Source of the DNA: Streptomyces sp. SDr-06
GTDB lineage: Bacteria > Actinomycetota > Actinomycetes > Streptomycetales > Streptomycetaceae
Length of the DNA stretch: 64,000 bases
Assembly (NCBI RefSeq): GCF_003324565.1
Contig: NZ_QOLA01000016.1
Span: 1 to 64,000, forward strand
Direction: 5' to 3'
Shown here: one piece after another, positions 1-7,787 of the stretch
How positions within the stretch are numbered: position 1 is the stretch's first letter
Layout: each line of letters begins with the position of its first letter
The notes under the pieces: generated by a model
Told to the model about the DNA's origin: nothing
What the model saw: the letters and a program-made list of their open reading frames with translations, nothing else
Databases searched by the model: none
Position numbers and translations under genes: made by a program

Positions 1-240
1 CCCGCGGAGCGGGTCCCTCAGCGCTGCGCGCTGAGCAGAGAACCGCCCCCGCTTCGCGGGGGCGGTCACCAGCTCGCTGCGCTCCCTGGTGAACTGCATT
101 GCTGCGCAATGCAGTTGCCTCGCTTTGTTCGGCTGCTCCCTTCGGGAGCTGAAGTCCTGCGCTTCGCTTAGGACTTGGCCTCGCGATGCTCGGCCTGGCG
201 GGCTCGCTGCGCTCTCCCACCCGGGCTTTCCGGCTTCGCC
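1..240. other. Streptomyces-type linear replicon telomere
   Basis: Base 1 starts with CCCGCGGAGCGGG, the palindrome I of archetypal Streptomyces telomeres. It is followed by palindromes with trinucleotide loops: 17-35 (CTCAGCGC, loop TGC), 42-66 (ACCGCCCCCGC, loop TTC), 92-116 (AACTGCATTGC, loop TGC), 135-149 (GCTCCC, loop TTC), plus imperfect ones at 67-91 (CACCAG...CTGGTG) and 152-176 (AAGTCCT...AGGACTT). In known linear Streptomyces replicons the 3' overhang folds on such palindromes and is patched by a terminal-protein-primed reaction. Only palindrome I matches the archetype exactly from memory; the rest is a divergent version of the same plan. No tap or tpg gene was seen in the window, so end-patching proteins must come from elsewhere. 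Confidence 0.9.
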
Positions 241-269
241 TCCAAGCCCCTGGCCCGCTCCGCGAGCCG

Positions 270-326
270 CATCTGGTGGCCGAGGTCGTCACGCATGACA
301 TGCCGTTCCTCGTCGACTCCCTACTG
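270..326 (+). pseudogene. fragment resembling NAD-glutamate dehydrogenase
   Basis: About 19 codons in frame with position 270 read HLVAEVVTHDMPFLVDSLL. This closely resembles the conserved N-terminal stretch of the large actinobacterial NAD-specific glutamate dehydrogenase, which contains a VTDDMPFLVDS-like motif. The similarity ends abruptly on both sides, and no start, stop or further homologous sequence is visible, so this can only be a relic captured by subtelomeric recombination. The identification is from memory of the family motif, and chance similarity is possible because the segment is short. Confidence 0.4.
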
Positions 327-731
327 CCCTCCCCGAACCTTCTACGACCCGCCGGGATAAGACCTCTCCGCACGTCGCCCGGCATGTACATCAAGCTGGA
401 CCATGCCGGGGCACGGGCTGAGCCTGTGCGACCTCCGACCACAGTGCGCGTCGGCAGCAAGTTCGGACACCCATCGCGGCCACGGTCTCCCAGCAGCCAC
501 AACACAACTGGAACCGGGCTCTGACCACGTATCTCCTTGATTCCCATAGGGGCCAACCTGGTCTGATCACAGGTGAGTTGACGGAGGGTGGCGTTACAAC
601 GCTGTCGGGAGCACCCGCCACAATGAACCACGGATGGCCTAACGGGCCGCCGCCACGCATGGCGGTGGCCCCCTGCTCGCAACAGGAGGCCACCCGACCA
701 CGGAAGAAACCATCGACCAAGGAGGCCACAA

Positions 732-965
732 ATTCCCACCGCCAACGAGCCTACGGGCCACAACCCCCTCGAAGACAACTCCGCCGACGAGCGCCTGGAG
801 GGCCCTGCCCTCGGGAACAGCCTCAGCCGCACCCCTGCAGGACCGGCCAGGCGCCACTTTCGCCGCCTCATCGAATCCGCCGGCGACGAACTGACCCGCA
901 ACGCCGCCAAAGCCACGGTGTCCGGCGTATTCGCTCTGATCGCCTACTGGTGGCACCACCGCTAG
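732..965 (+). CDS. possible small protein with ATT start
   Basis: The frame ending in TAG at 963-965 reads as coding-like for about 77 residues, with a helical middle (RRHFRRLIESAGDELTRN) and a hydrophobic C-terminus (VSGVFALIAYWWHHR). The best ribosome site is AAGGAGG at 719-725. No ATG, GTG or TTG in this frame lies near it, but an ATT at 732 is 6 bases downstream. Either a rare ATT start is used or the gene has lost its start. The product could be a small membrane-associated peptide. No family is recognised. Confidence 0.3.
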   Translation: MPTANEPTGHNPLEDNSADERLEGPALGNSLSRTPAGPARRHFRRLIESAGDELTRNAAKATVSGVFALIAYWWHHR

Positions 966-2083
966 GCCTCCTGGCGGGGTCTGCCCCTACGCCTATAAAG
1001 ACGTGGGGGCAGGCCCCGACCCTCCTTGGACGAGACCTCGCGCGCCCACGCAAGAAGCTTCCCGCCCTCACCGGGCGGGCTCCCCGGCCAAGAAGGTCGT
1101 CCGAAATAAGGTCGAACCCCAGGCGGTCATGACGGCCTGGCACCCGAGCCCGGCTGATCAACACCGAGGCTCCTCGGCCCCGCTGGCTGGTCCTGCAGTT
1201 CCTGTAGATGTGCGCGTTGTGCACACCGGACCTCAAGTACCGGCACACCGGCCGCGCTCTCCCTACCGTGATCCAGAACGTCCGAAATACATCAACAACC
1301 ATCTCGAGCGCGCCCCCGGAGGCAAGGTCTTCACCGAGACCGCCATCGAGATCGCCATCAAGAACCTCAAGAACAGACACCACGGCAAAAGCAACACCGC
1401 CCCGCCAAAGACGCCAGACAACCTTCGACGCGCACGAACCCCGGTCGCCGCCGGACGCAGACCGCAACGACAAGGGCTACACGTTCACAAATGACAAGCG
1501 GGGCTTCGGCACCGGCGACAAAGCCCAGGAGCAGCGATGTCACGCACCCCCTGACATCCTTCGACCGTCACCCCGGACGACCCTCGCGGTGTGCCGCCCA
1601 GGTCGATGTGGAGATGCCATACCCAGGCTACAGGTGATGCAGCATGTAAGTTCTCGAAGATCGCCCACGACCCTCGCAGGCCGCGCCGGTGCTCGATGAG
1701 TGCTGGATGCACTGTGCGGTGTCCCGAGCCGGCTGGTCACTCCTGGTGGGGGCCGGTCATCGGCGCCGGCTGTCTTTGAAGCTGCGCGCCGCTCCAGTTG
1801 ATCTGCGTATCCGCCGACTCCACTACTGTACCCGCGGTTCTGCGAGTGGGTGGGTGTGATGGAGAGGAGGTCATAGTGCTTCCTTCGCGGAAAAGTTTCG
1901 GGGGATCCGCATTCCCGCTCTGTCCCTAGGGCGTCTGGGGGTTGGCCCAGCCTGGTCCTCGGCCTCATGGGGCCTGGACGCGCGCTGCTGAGCATCACCA
2001 GCGCCGCAGATGCCTCAGACGTTGAGTAACAAGCTCAGTGTCCTGGGCGTCGGTGGATTACGGTTCCACTGGAGAGGGGTTCC
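966..2083. other. subtelomeric gene-poor DNA
   Basis: No convincing gene is visible in this 1.1 kb. Two hairpins stand out: an imperfect inverted repeat at about 974-1018 (CGGGGTCTGCCCC facing GGGGGCAGGCCCC) just after the small ORF, and CCCGCCC-TCACC-GGGCGGG at 1061-1079. Both could stop transcription, but neither is followed by a T-run. A stretch near 1290-1400 looks weakly coding on the plus strand without start context or recognisable family, and is probably a relic. Confidence 0.5.
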
Positions 2084-2449
2084 GTGGACGACAATGACCC
2101 GCATGTGACCGCCGTGCTGTCGCTCTGGCGAGGGACCGTGAAGAGCATTGAGGCAGGCTTCGACCTGCAGTGGGTCTACGAGTGGAGTAACGAGCTGCAC
2201 CACCGTGACCGACTGCACGAGATGTGGCCGCTGTTGAGTGAGCAGGAGCGGACGAGATGGCACCCGGTCCTTAACCGTTGGGATGAGCGGTTCAGGGCCG
2301 CCACGGCACCAAAGCAGAACCCGGGTGCATCCGTTCGGCAGGATGGCCGCTGGTGGCATGACCGCTACCCGCTCCGAGTCATCGGCGAGCCCGGTCAGGA
2401 GCTGCCCCCGCTCTGGTCGCCGCCACCGACCTACCTTCCCGTGGATTGA
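2084..2449 (+). CDS. hypothetical protein, 121 aa
   Basis: The GTG start at 2084 has a clear ribosome site, GGAGAGG at 2071-2077, about 6 bases upstream. The product is soluble, tryptophan- and arginine-rich, and probably mostly alpha-helical at its N-terminus (LSLWRGTVKSIEAGFDLQWV). It ends in a proline-rich tail (ELPPLWSPPPTYLP). No signal peptide, membrane segment or catalytic motif is visible and no family is recognised. It stands alone, with degenerate DNA on both sides. Confidence 0.6.
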   Translation: MDDNDPHVTAVLSLWRGTVKSIEAGFDLQWVYEWSNELHHRDRLHEMWPLLSEQERTRWHPVLNRWDERFRAATAPKQNPGASVRQDGRWWHDRYPLRVIGEPGQELPPLWSPPPTYLPVD

Positions 2450-2719
2450 CGAGATCGCTTGACGGTTCGGCCTCTTAGAGGAGGTTTCATCTCGAAAGCT
2501 CCTTAAGTGCCCTGGTTTTGATAGGGGGCCTGCGTGACTTACGTGTCATCAGTGACAGGCGCGGCATGGCGACGTCAAGGTGGCGGTGCAGTATGCGCTT
2601 TTCGCCCCGGGATCAGCATCGGAGTCTGTCTCATTCGTGAAAGCCCGGTCTCGCCCGGGAAGCGGCAGGTGCCCTTCCCGCCCCTGGCGGAGGGTTCCGC
2701 AACGCGGTACGCCAAGAGT

Positions 2720-2871
2720 ATGGGCAATCGCCGAGCGTATGACAGCGATCTCTCCGATGACCGGTGGGCCCTGAACGCATCCTGGACCTCACCGAAGTCA
2801 CCGACCTCCTCGCAGGCACACCCGAACCGGACCACCCCGACAACACACCACCGGAACCCTAGGGCCTGTCC
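2720..2871 (+). pseudogene. IS5/IS4-type transposase N-terminal remnant
   Basis: An ATG at 2720 begins NRRAYDSDLSDDRWAL, which matches the start of many Streptomyces IS5/IS4-group transposases (RRAYPSDLTDxxWALIEPLL). Homology is lost right after WAL. A neighbouring frame then reads ERILDLTEVTDLLAG and ends at a TAG near 2870, so the fragment is at best a fused or frameshifted relic. No terminal inverted repeats could be paired. The region 2450-2719 upstream holds nothing else that can be supported. Confidence 0.4.
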
Positions 2872-2884
2872 GATAGGTCGAGTC

Positions 2885-3355
2885 CTAGCGCAAGTCCAGC
2901 TCGCCGACTGTTTGGCCTCCGCTGGTCTCACCCGTCAGACGGAATCCCAGCCCGAGGTAGAAACCTTCGGGGCCGCCCGTGCCCGGATGCCACGTGGTGG
3001 TCAGGCGAGTGCCGCCGCGACCGCGGATCTCAGCAGCAACGGCCTCGACCGCGAAGCGACCGTAACCTCGACCCTGTTCGCCATCCGCGACGTTGAGCCG
3101 CCATAGGCCGGAACGGACGTCGGTGCCTGTGCCGTCGCCCCTCCAGTCGGGGCCGAAGAAGGCCATGAGGAAACCGACAGGACGGTCACCGTCAAGGATG
3201 AGGCGAGGCCAAGCAATGCCGGGATAGATGTACGCCTCGGCCAGAGATCTCACGACCGGCGCGACCAAGTGCTCTTGATCCGGACGAACCCGCAGACCGA
3301 TCGCCGCATCGAAGTTGGCTGGGGTGATCTCTCGCAGACACAGTGTGGTCGTCAT
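2885..3355 (-). CDS. GNAT family N-acetyltransferase
   Basis: The 156-residue product starts MTTTLCLREITPANF, a typical beginning for single-domain GNAT enzymes, and fits their usual length. It has the family layout: an early LREIT strand, the central RPVGFLMAFF strand, the acetyl-CoA loop region around DGEQGRGYGRFAVEAV (an R/Q-x-x-G-x-G/A-like turn), and a C-terminal GFYLGLGFRLTGE, where the GF-Y-x-x-x-GF pattern is characteristic. The acceptor substrate cannot be told. The frame stays open further upstream, with an ATG at 3421 as an alternative start, but the family alignment favours 3355. It lies between degenerate DNA and the defence operon, on the same strand as the operon and beyond its last gene. 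Confidence 0.8.
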   Translation of the reverse strand: MTTTLCLREITPANFDAAIGLRVRPDQEHLVAPVVRSLAEAYIYPGIAWPRLILDGDRPVGFLMAFFGPDWRGDGTGTDVRSGLWRLNVADGEQGRGYGRFAVEAVAAEIRGRGGTRLTTTWHPGTGGPEGFYLGLGFRLTGETSGGQTVGELDLR

Positions 3356-3518
3356 CCAGGAACCATAAGCCGGTCGATCAAGTGGACTTTGCGTGGGTGC
3401 ATCATCAGACACGGTAGCCATGCTCGATAGCTTGTATGCCCCGTGCCCAGGAACAGGACGGGAGGAAGCCGGTCGTGGGGCTCCAGGCGGCCTGCCCCTC
3501 CCTGTCCAGATGTGGCCG

Positions 3519-5456
3519 TCAGTTCTCGGGTTCGCCAATGTAGGTGTTCGGCATAGTGATCTGTTCGATGCCAGGGGAGAGACGTGGTACTGGTACGGCC
3601 TGCGTGGAGATCACCTGTGCGCCGGTGGCTTGGGCGGCATCGGTGATGTCACGGAGAACTTCGTGAACGACGTCGCTTCCGATTCCCTGCTGGAAGGGGT
3701 TGTCGAGCATGAGGAGTCCCGGGTAAGGGCAGTCGTCCCCCAGATCCCTGGCCAGGAATAGTAGGGCCCTGCTGTAGGCGAGGAAGAACAGCACTCGGGC
3801 TTCGGCCCCGAGGACTTGGTTCCAGGGGCGGGTCCCGACGTAGAAGGTCAGGTCGTCCGCGCTGATCGCCACATTCCCTGCCACCCAGACATCGTCGCGG
3901 TGGCGGTTGAGGAATTCGTTCATCCGGTCAGCGAACAGGGCGCAGCGGTCGATGGGCGTTCTCCCTGAGGTGGAGGTTTCATCGAGTTGCTGCTTCAGTC
4001 GGTTCCGTCTACTTTCGGCCGCCTGGCTCGTCTGCGTGGCGGCAGTCTTGCGGGTGAGCATCTGCTCGATGGCGGGCAGCGCCATGAGTTTTTGTTCCAG
4101 GGCAGCGGTCTGGGCAGCCATCTCTTCGAGTCTGGCCATGAACGGTGCGAGGCGAGCGGCCCGGTCGACGTTCAGCTGCCTGGCGATCTCTTGGTGGGTG
4201 CTCTGGGCGTGGCGGTGGTCGGTTTTTGCTTGGTCGAGGTCGTGGCTGGTTCGGGCGATGACTTCCTGGAGGTCGTCGGCCTCTGCGGCCAGGGACCGCT
4301 TCTCCAGTTCTCCGCGTCGTCTGCGCTGGTCCTCGGTTACTGGCTGGGTGCAGACGTAGCAAGTGCCCTCTGGGTGATCGCGATGGATGTCGATCTTCTG
4401 CTCGCAGGCAGGACACAGGCGCACCGGCAGGCTGTCGAAGATGTCGACGGAGGCGAGAAGGCGTTCCATACGAGCGATCTCTGCTCGGACGGTGTTGTGA
4501 GACTGCATGTGGGCAGTCAGGACCTGCTGTAGGCCGGCGACGGTTTCGGCGGTGCTCGTGAGGTTCTGGGTCGCCTGCTCGTACTGCTGCGACAGAGTGG
4601 CGTCGTAGCCATGGCTCACTGCCCCGGCGTCGCCTTCTTGGCGTCGTCCGGCAACAAGCTGCTCCACTTCGCTGGTCAGCTGGGAACGTTGCCTGACAAC
4701 CGCGTCGAGTTCGGCCTGCAAGTCGGTTCTGATGGAGTTGACCTCCTGCTCGCTCCTGGGGGTCGGCAAATGCAGGTTCTCGCAGACGGCTGCTACGGCT
4801 CGGTCTGTGCTGTCATGCACCTCTCGTTCGGCCGCCTGCGCCTGTGCGAGTCGGCGTTGTGCTGCCGCAAGCTCGAAGTCGTGGTTGCTGTACCTGGTGG
4901 GGGCGAACCCCAGGAGGTAGCTGATGACGGCTCGCCTCAGAAACTCTTGTTCTTTGTCAGCGAACTGAGTCCACGAGTCCTCGTTGCGGTAGATGTGCCG
5001 CAGCACGCTGCGGAACGTCAGAGGTGTGAGCTCGGTGGCGGTGGTGGCCTGGATGCCTTTGGGAATGCTAAGGATCGGCCAGCCAAGCTTGTGCAGGATG
5101 CGGTCGGAGAACTCTCCGACAGGGAATTCGTCGCCGCCCAGTACGACCTTGTTCTGGCGCCCGTACTGGAGGCTGCGCCGGATTTCCGTTGGAGTGCCGT
5201 CCAGGGTCAGTTCGACGCTGACCTCTACGTATTCGTCGGCGACGGCCGCCTTCAGGGCCTCGGTCGGGCTGTCCCGGTTGCCGAGACAGTAGTCAATGGC
5301 CTTGAGCGTGGTGGTCTTCGAGCTGTTCCTGACGCCAGACAGAATGCTGAGGCCAGCGGTGTTTAAAGCGTACGTATCCATCTCGCCCGACGTGTGCACC
5401 AGCGTGACCGACTCGACTCGTAGCCCTTTACGGGAGGGTGTCGGGGGCGTCGTCAT
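3519..5456 (-). CDS. ABC-three-component system ATPase (zinc-hook, SMC/Rad50-like)
   Basis: This 645-residue protein has a split ATPase head around a long coiled coil. The Walker A region is near residues 41-49 (GVRNSSKTT, followed by LKAIDYCLG). Two CxxC pairs at about residues 345-370 (CPACEQ...CYVC) look like a zinc hook at the coiled-coil tip. A signature-like segment, LGAEARVLFFLAYSRALLFLA, precedes the Walker B LLMLDNP near residues 578-584. This matches the ABC ATPases of ABC-three-component conflict systems. The start is the ATG at 5456, which overlaps the stop of the middle component (ATGA) and has AGGAG upstream; the longer frame to 5573 is not needed. One oddity is that Walker A has Ser-Ser-Lys-Thr where Gly-Lys-Ser/Thr is normal. 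Confidence 0.8.
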   Translation of the reverse strand: MTTPPTPSRKGLRVESVTLVHTSGEMDTYALNTAGLSILSGVRNSSKTTTLKAIDYCLGNRDSPTEALKAAVADEYVEVSVELTLDGTPTEIRRSLQYGRQNKVVLGGDEFPVGEFSDRILHKLGWPILSIPKGIQATTATELTPLTFRSVLRHIYRNEDSWTQFADKEQEFLRRAVISYLLGFAPTRYSNHDFELAAAQRRLAQAQAAEREVHDSTDRAVAAVCENLHLPTPRSEQEVNSIRTDLQAELDAVVRQRSQLTSEVEQLVAGRRQEGDAGAVSHGYDATLSQQYEQATQNLTSTAETVAGLQQVLTAHMQSHNTVRAEIARMERLLASVDIFDSLPVRLCPACEQKIDIHRDHPEGTCYVCTQPVTEDQRRRRGELEKRSLAAEADDLQEVIARTSHDLDQAKTDHRHAQSTHQEIARQLNVDRAARLAPFMARLEEMAAQTAALEQKLMALPAIEQMLTRKTAATQTSQAAESRRNRLKQQLDETSTSGRTPIDRCALFADRMNEFLNRHRDDVWVAGNVAISADDLTFYVGTRPWNQVLGAEARVLFFLAYSRALLFLARDLGDDCPYPGLLMLDNPFQQGIGSDVVHEVLRDITDAAQATGAQVISTQAVPVPRLSPGIEQITMPNTYIGEPEN

Positions 5457-6034
5457 GGCCTGATCTCCTGGTGGTAGGCGAGGTCCGCCACTTCCTCGGG
5501 GAAGAGTTGGTAGACGAGGTTCTTGAGATCGGTCCCGGACCACTGCGCCAGGTTGTCCCTCATCGCGCGGCATCGAGTGACGATGGGGTGGAACTCGTCC
5601 ATGTCCGCCAGCGCTGCAGCCGCTCGCTTTCCGACCGAGGTCAATCGGACGCGCTCTGGTCTATGGCTGGTGGTGATCGTGATGAGACCGCGGGCCATGA
5701 GGAAGGCCAGGAACTGGCGATAGCGGGGATCCCAGGGACCGAACCGGTACCGGATCATCGGGGCCTCTACTTCCTCGGGCATCGATGCGCGGAAGGCGGC
5801 CTGTCCGCTCAGGGTGTCGGCGAGTTCCGTGTGTGCGCGCTCGAGGAAAGCCGGGTAGCGCAGGAAGAAGTCGAGCTTCGCGAGCTTGGTTCGGCCAGCG
5901 ATATGAGGACCGGGGTCGCTGCCGCACTCGGCAACCAGGAGCAGTAGCCGGGAGGCGTGGAAGTCTGGCGAGTCGTCGGGGTCCCATGGCCGGTGGGGTG
6001 GCGGGATGGCGCTCGCGCCGATGTTATGAAACAT
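5453..6034 (-). CDS. ABC-three-component system middle component
   Basis: The 193-residue protein lies between the nuclease-like gene and the ATPase, as the middle component does in ABC-three-component systems. It begins MFHNIGASAIPPPHRPWDP and has a winged-helix-like run (RTKLAKLDFFLRYPAFLERA; QFLAFLMARGLITI; RVRLTSVGKRAAAAL). This agrees with the wHTH-like adaptor role proposed for such components, which would link effector and ATPase. Its 3' end overlaps the ATPase start by four bases. Its start codon overlaps the end of the upstream gene and sits inside a 10-bp perfect hairpin (6016-6039). A GTG/ATG-type start further upstream (6073) is possible but would overlap the nuclease gene by 50 bases. 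Confidence 0.7.
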   Translation of the reverse strand: MFHNIGASAIPPPHRPWDPDDSPDFHASRLLLLVAECGSDPGPHIAGRTKLAKLDFFLRYPAFLERAHTELADTLSGQAAFRASMPEEVEAPMIRYRFGPWDPRYRQFLAFLMARGLITITTSHRPERVRLTSVGKRAAAALADMDEFHPIVTRCRAMRDNLAQWSGTDLKNLVYQLFPEEVADLAYHQEIRP

Positions 6035-6039
6035 CGGCG
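6016..6039. promoter_or_regulatory. 10-bp perfect hairpin over stop/start junction
   Basis: CGCCGATGTT (6016-6025) and AACATCGGCG (6030-6039) are perfect reverse complements around a four-base loop. The structure covers the TAA stop of the nuclease gene (6024-6026) and the ATG of the middle component (6032-6034). In mRNA it would hide the second start until ribosomes finishing the first gene melt it, which fits translational coupling. It could equally be a protein-binding dyad. Confidence 0.55.
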
Positions 6040-7109
6040 TACCGGTTCTGGCAGCGAGCGGTGATGTCCGCAAGTACGGCGTGAGCCCGAGCGAGGGACA
6101 CGGTGCCGCTACTCACCGCAGGGAGGCCTTCTACGCGGGTCAGGGTCTCGAAGTATGCCTCTGAGCCGGCGGGGATGCGTCCGGCGCGTCGTTCAGCCAT
6201 GACGCGTGAGCAGATGGCGTGGACTTCGTCGGCGAAGGCGTCCATCTCCTCGCGGGCTGGACCGAGGCTTTCACGCCAGGCACGACGGTACTTCAGCGCG
6301 TTGTCGAGATGCCCTGCCGCCTCGTCTGCCGGAACTCCGGCGACCGCGAGCTTCTCAGTGAGTTTCGTGAGAGGCGCAGTGCTTCCGTCCGGCCTTCGCC
6401 CGGTGGCCCGTGTGATCGCGTCATGGAGCATGTCTTGGAAGTCACGGGTGCCCACCTGGCGTGGCACTGGAGCAAGCGCGTCGCGTGCGATGCGAACTCC
6501 GAGCCAGATCAGGACGTCTTCGATGTCAGTAGTCAAGGGCGGCTGCCCCAAGATCTTCGCCACGATCGGTCCGAGCCGACGTAGAGCCCTGTCCTCAACC
6601 TGCTCAATCGTGCGGCCCTCAACAAGGACCTCTAAACGGTCGACGCACCAGCCGATGTCGCGGCCTTCGGGAAGGTCCACTCCTTTGAGCCGAACAATGA
6701 TGTCATCACGAATGTGCGACGGGACACGACCACGCTGCTGTCCGCGGTCGACGACGAATACATGGAAGTCGGCCTGTGGACTCTCGTTGACGATGAAGGT
6801 GAACCGAGTCTCGGCTGGGAGAGATTTCCCGAGGAACAGCTTTCCCAGGTAGCTGGTCTCCGGCTTCTTCGGAATGTCCGGTGTACACACTTTGGCGACA
6901 CTGTGCCGCTTACCGGCTTCCTCGATGGTCTTCACCTGGCGGTATGCGGGCGCATTACCGTTTCTACAGACGATGTCTTCCAGGTCCTCCCAAGAGACCT
7001 GAGTCCACATGCCCTCATGCATGTCCAGGCAGTCCAAAAGTGTCACCGCGTCTTGGTAGGCGAAGCCGCGCCGACTTCGGCGTCCGCCGTCAGCCGGCGC
7101 TGCAGACAT
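6024..7109 (-). CDS. DUF4297-like nuclease, putative effector of the ABC-3C system
   Basis: The 361-residue protein begins with RRGFAYQDAVTLLDCLDM, followed by an acidic strand (SWEDLEDIVC, residues 39-48) and YRQVK at about 56-60. This is the D/E...QxK arrangement of the PD-(D/E)xK DUF4297/Cap4-like double-stranded DNA endonuclease domain. The remaining two thirds is helical and is probably the sensor or partner-binding part. It is the first gene of the three-gene operon, with the middle component and ABC ATPase following with overlaps. On known families it would be the toxic effector, degrading DNA when the ATPase senses infection; that role is inferred. The ATG at 7107-7109 is embedded in a short dyad and has no strong ribosome site. 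Confidence 0.7.
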   Translation of the reverse strand: MSAAPADGGRRSRRGFAYQDAVTLLDCLDMHEGMWTQVSWEDLEDIVCRNGNAPAYRQVKTIEEAGKRHSVAKVCTPDIPKKPETSYLGKLFLGKSLPAETRFTFIVNESPQADFHVFVVDRGQQRGRVPSHIRDDIIVRLKGVDLPEGRDIGWCVDRLEVLVEGRTIEQVEDRALRRLGPIVAKILGQPPLTTDIEDVLIWLGVRIARDALAPVPRQVGTRDFQDMLHDAITRATGRRPDGSTAPLTKLTEKLAVAGVPADEAAGHLDNALKYRRAWRESLGPAREEMDAFADEVHAICSRVMAERRAGRIPAGSEAYFETLTRVEGLPAVSSGTVSLARAHAVLADITARCQNRYADVS

Positions 7110-7122
7110 CGGCGCCCCGATG
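7107..7122. promoter_or_regulatory. dyad over the nuclease start codon
   Basis: CATCGG-CGCC-CCGATG forms a 6-bp dyad whose left arm contains the nuclease ATG on the minus strand. The octamer CATCGGCG is the same one found at the start of the second gene of the operon, so both starts are preceded by CGCCG on the coding strand. It may be a shared operator or a translational control element. Confidence 0.4.
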
Positions 7123-7190
7123 AGTCAGGCGCCCGTAAGGCGACGCACAACTGGCTGACGACCCTGTGGCTCGCACCCACACCCCCTAGA

Positions 7191-7787
7191 TCACCCAAGG
7201 CGGCCCAGTACACCACCGAGTAACAGAGTGTGGCAATACGCCTGACGCTCAGCGACAAAGTCACCCACCCCACTGCCCTTGATGGGGCTCGGTGGCCGGG
7301 AGAACCTCACCGAGGCGCATGCGACTTCCGTCCCGTCCTCCGCCGCCGGGCTGACGGCGGCGAGGCGCGGTGGCCCCGGCCGACGCGCAATCGGCTGAGC
7401 ACGCCCCGATCCCCGGCCGCGGCCGCGCCGCCCATCCCGCCCGTCCCTTCCTCCTTCACTCCAGACGTCACGGTCGATGTACGGGTCGACGGCGGCGAGG
7501 ACCAGGTGCCGGAGTTCGGCCGGCCTCAGCGCCTCCACCTCCCACTGCACCGGGCGGCGGGGGTCGAAGCCGTAGCGGCGGGCGAAGGCTGGCCACCTCG
7601 GATCGCCGTGCTTGCCCTCAGTCGCGGGCAGCTCGTAGGCGCGCACCTGCTCGTAGGTCAGCAGCACCCGCTCGGTGTGGCGCCAACAGCCCGTGCGCGC
7701 CCCCCAGTCCCGCTCGATGTCCTCGCCTGAGCAGTCGAAGTCACCGATGTTTCTCCGGGGCGCCACGAGCGTGCGGTTGGAGTTCAC
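7191..7787 (-). pseudogene. C-terminal fragment of a Toprim-domain protein
   Basis: The open frame (198 codons, GTG at 7787) begins almost at once with IGDFDCSGEDIERDW, the DxDxxG motif of a Toprim domain. It continues with a segment typical of the Toprim proteins related to topoisomerase VI/Spo11 subunits in actinobacteria: VLLTYEQVRAYELP, then RRYGFD...QWEVEALRPAEL and LVLAAVDPYID. The N-terminal DNA-binding half is missing and the C-terminus degenerates into a low-complexity Arg/Gly tail. It is therefore read as a truncated relic. Its 5' edge lies close to the region upstream of the pentapeptide gene. Confidence 0.5.

Noticed and set aside
89..524. Several overlapping open frames in the telomere region
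   Set aside because: They run through palindromes, lack ribosome sites and have no coherent composition. Only the short NAD-GDH-like stretch was kept as a relic.
1290..1420. Coding-like stretch on the plus strand with KVFTETAIEIAIKNLK
   Set aside because: No start, ribosome site or recognisable family, and the frame is bounded by degenerate sequence. It was mentioned only as a possible relic.
3907..5366. Long plus-strand open frames opposite the ABC ATPase gene
   Set aside because: High GC creates mirror frames. The minus strand has the conserved motifs and operon structure.
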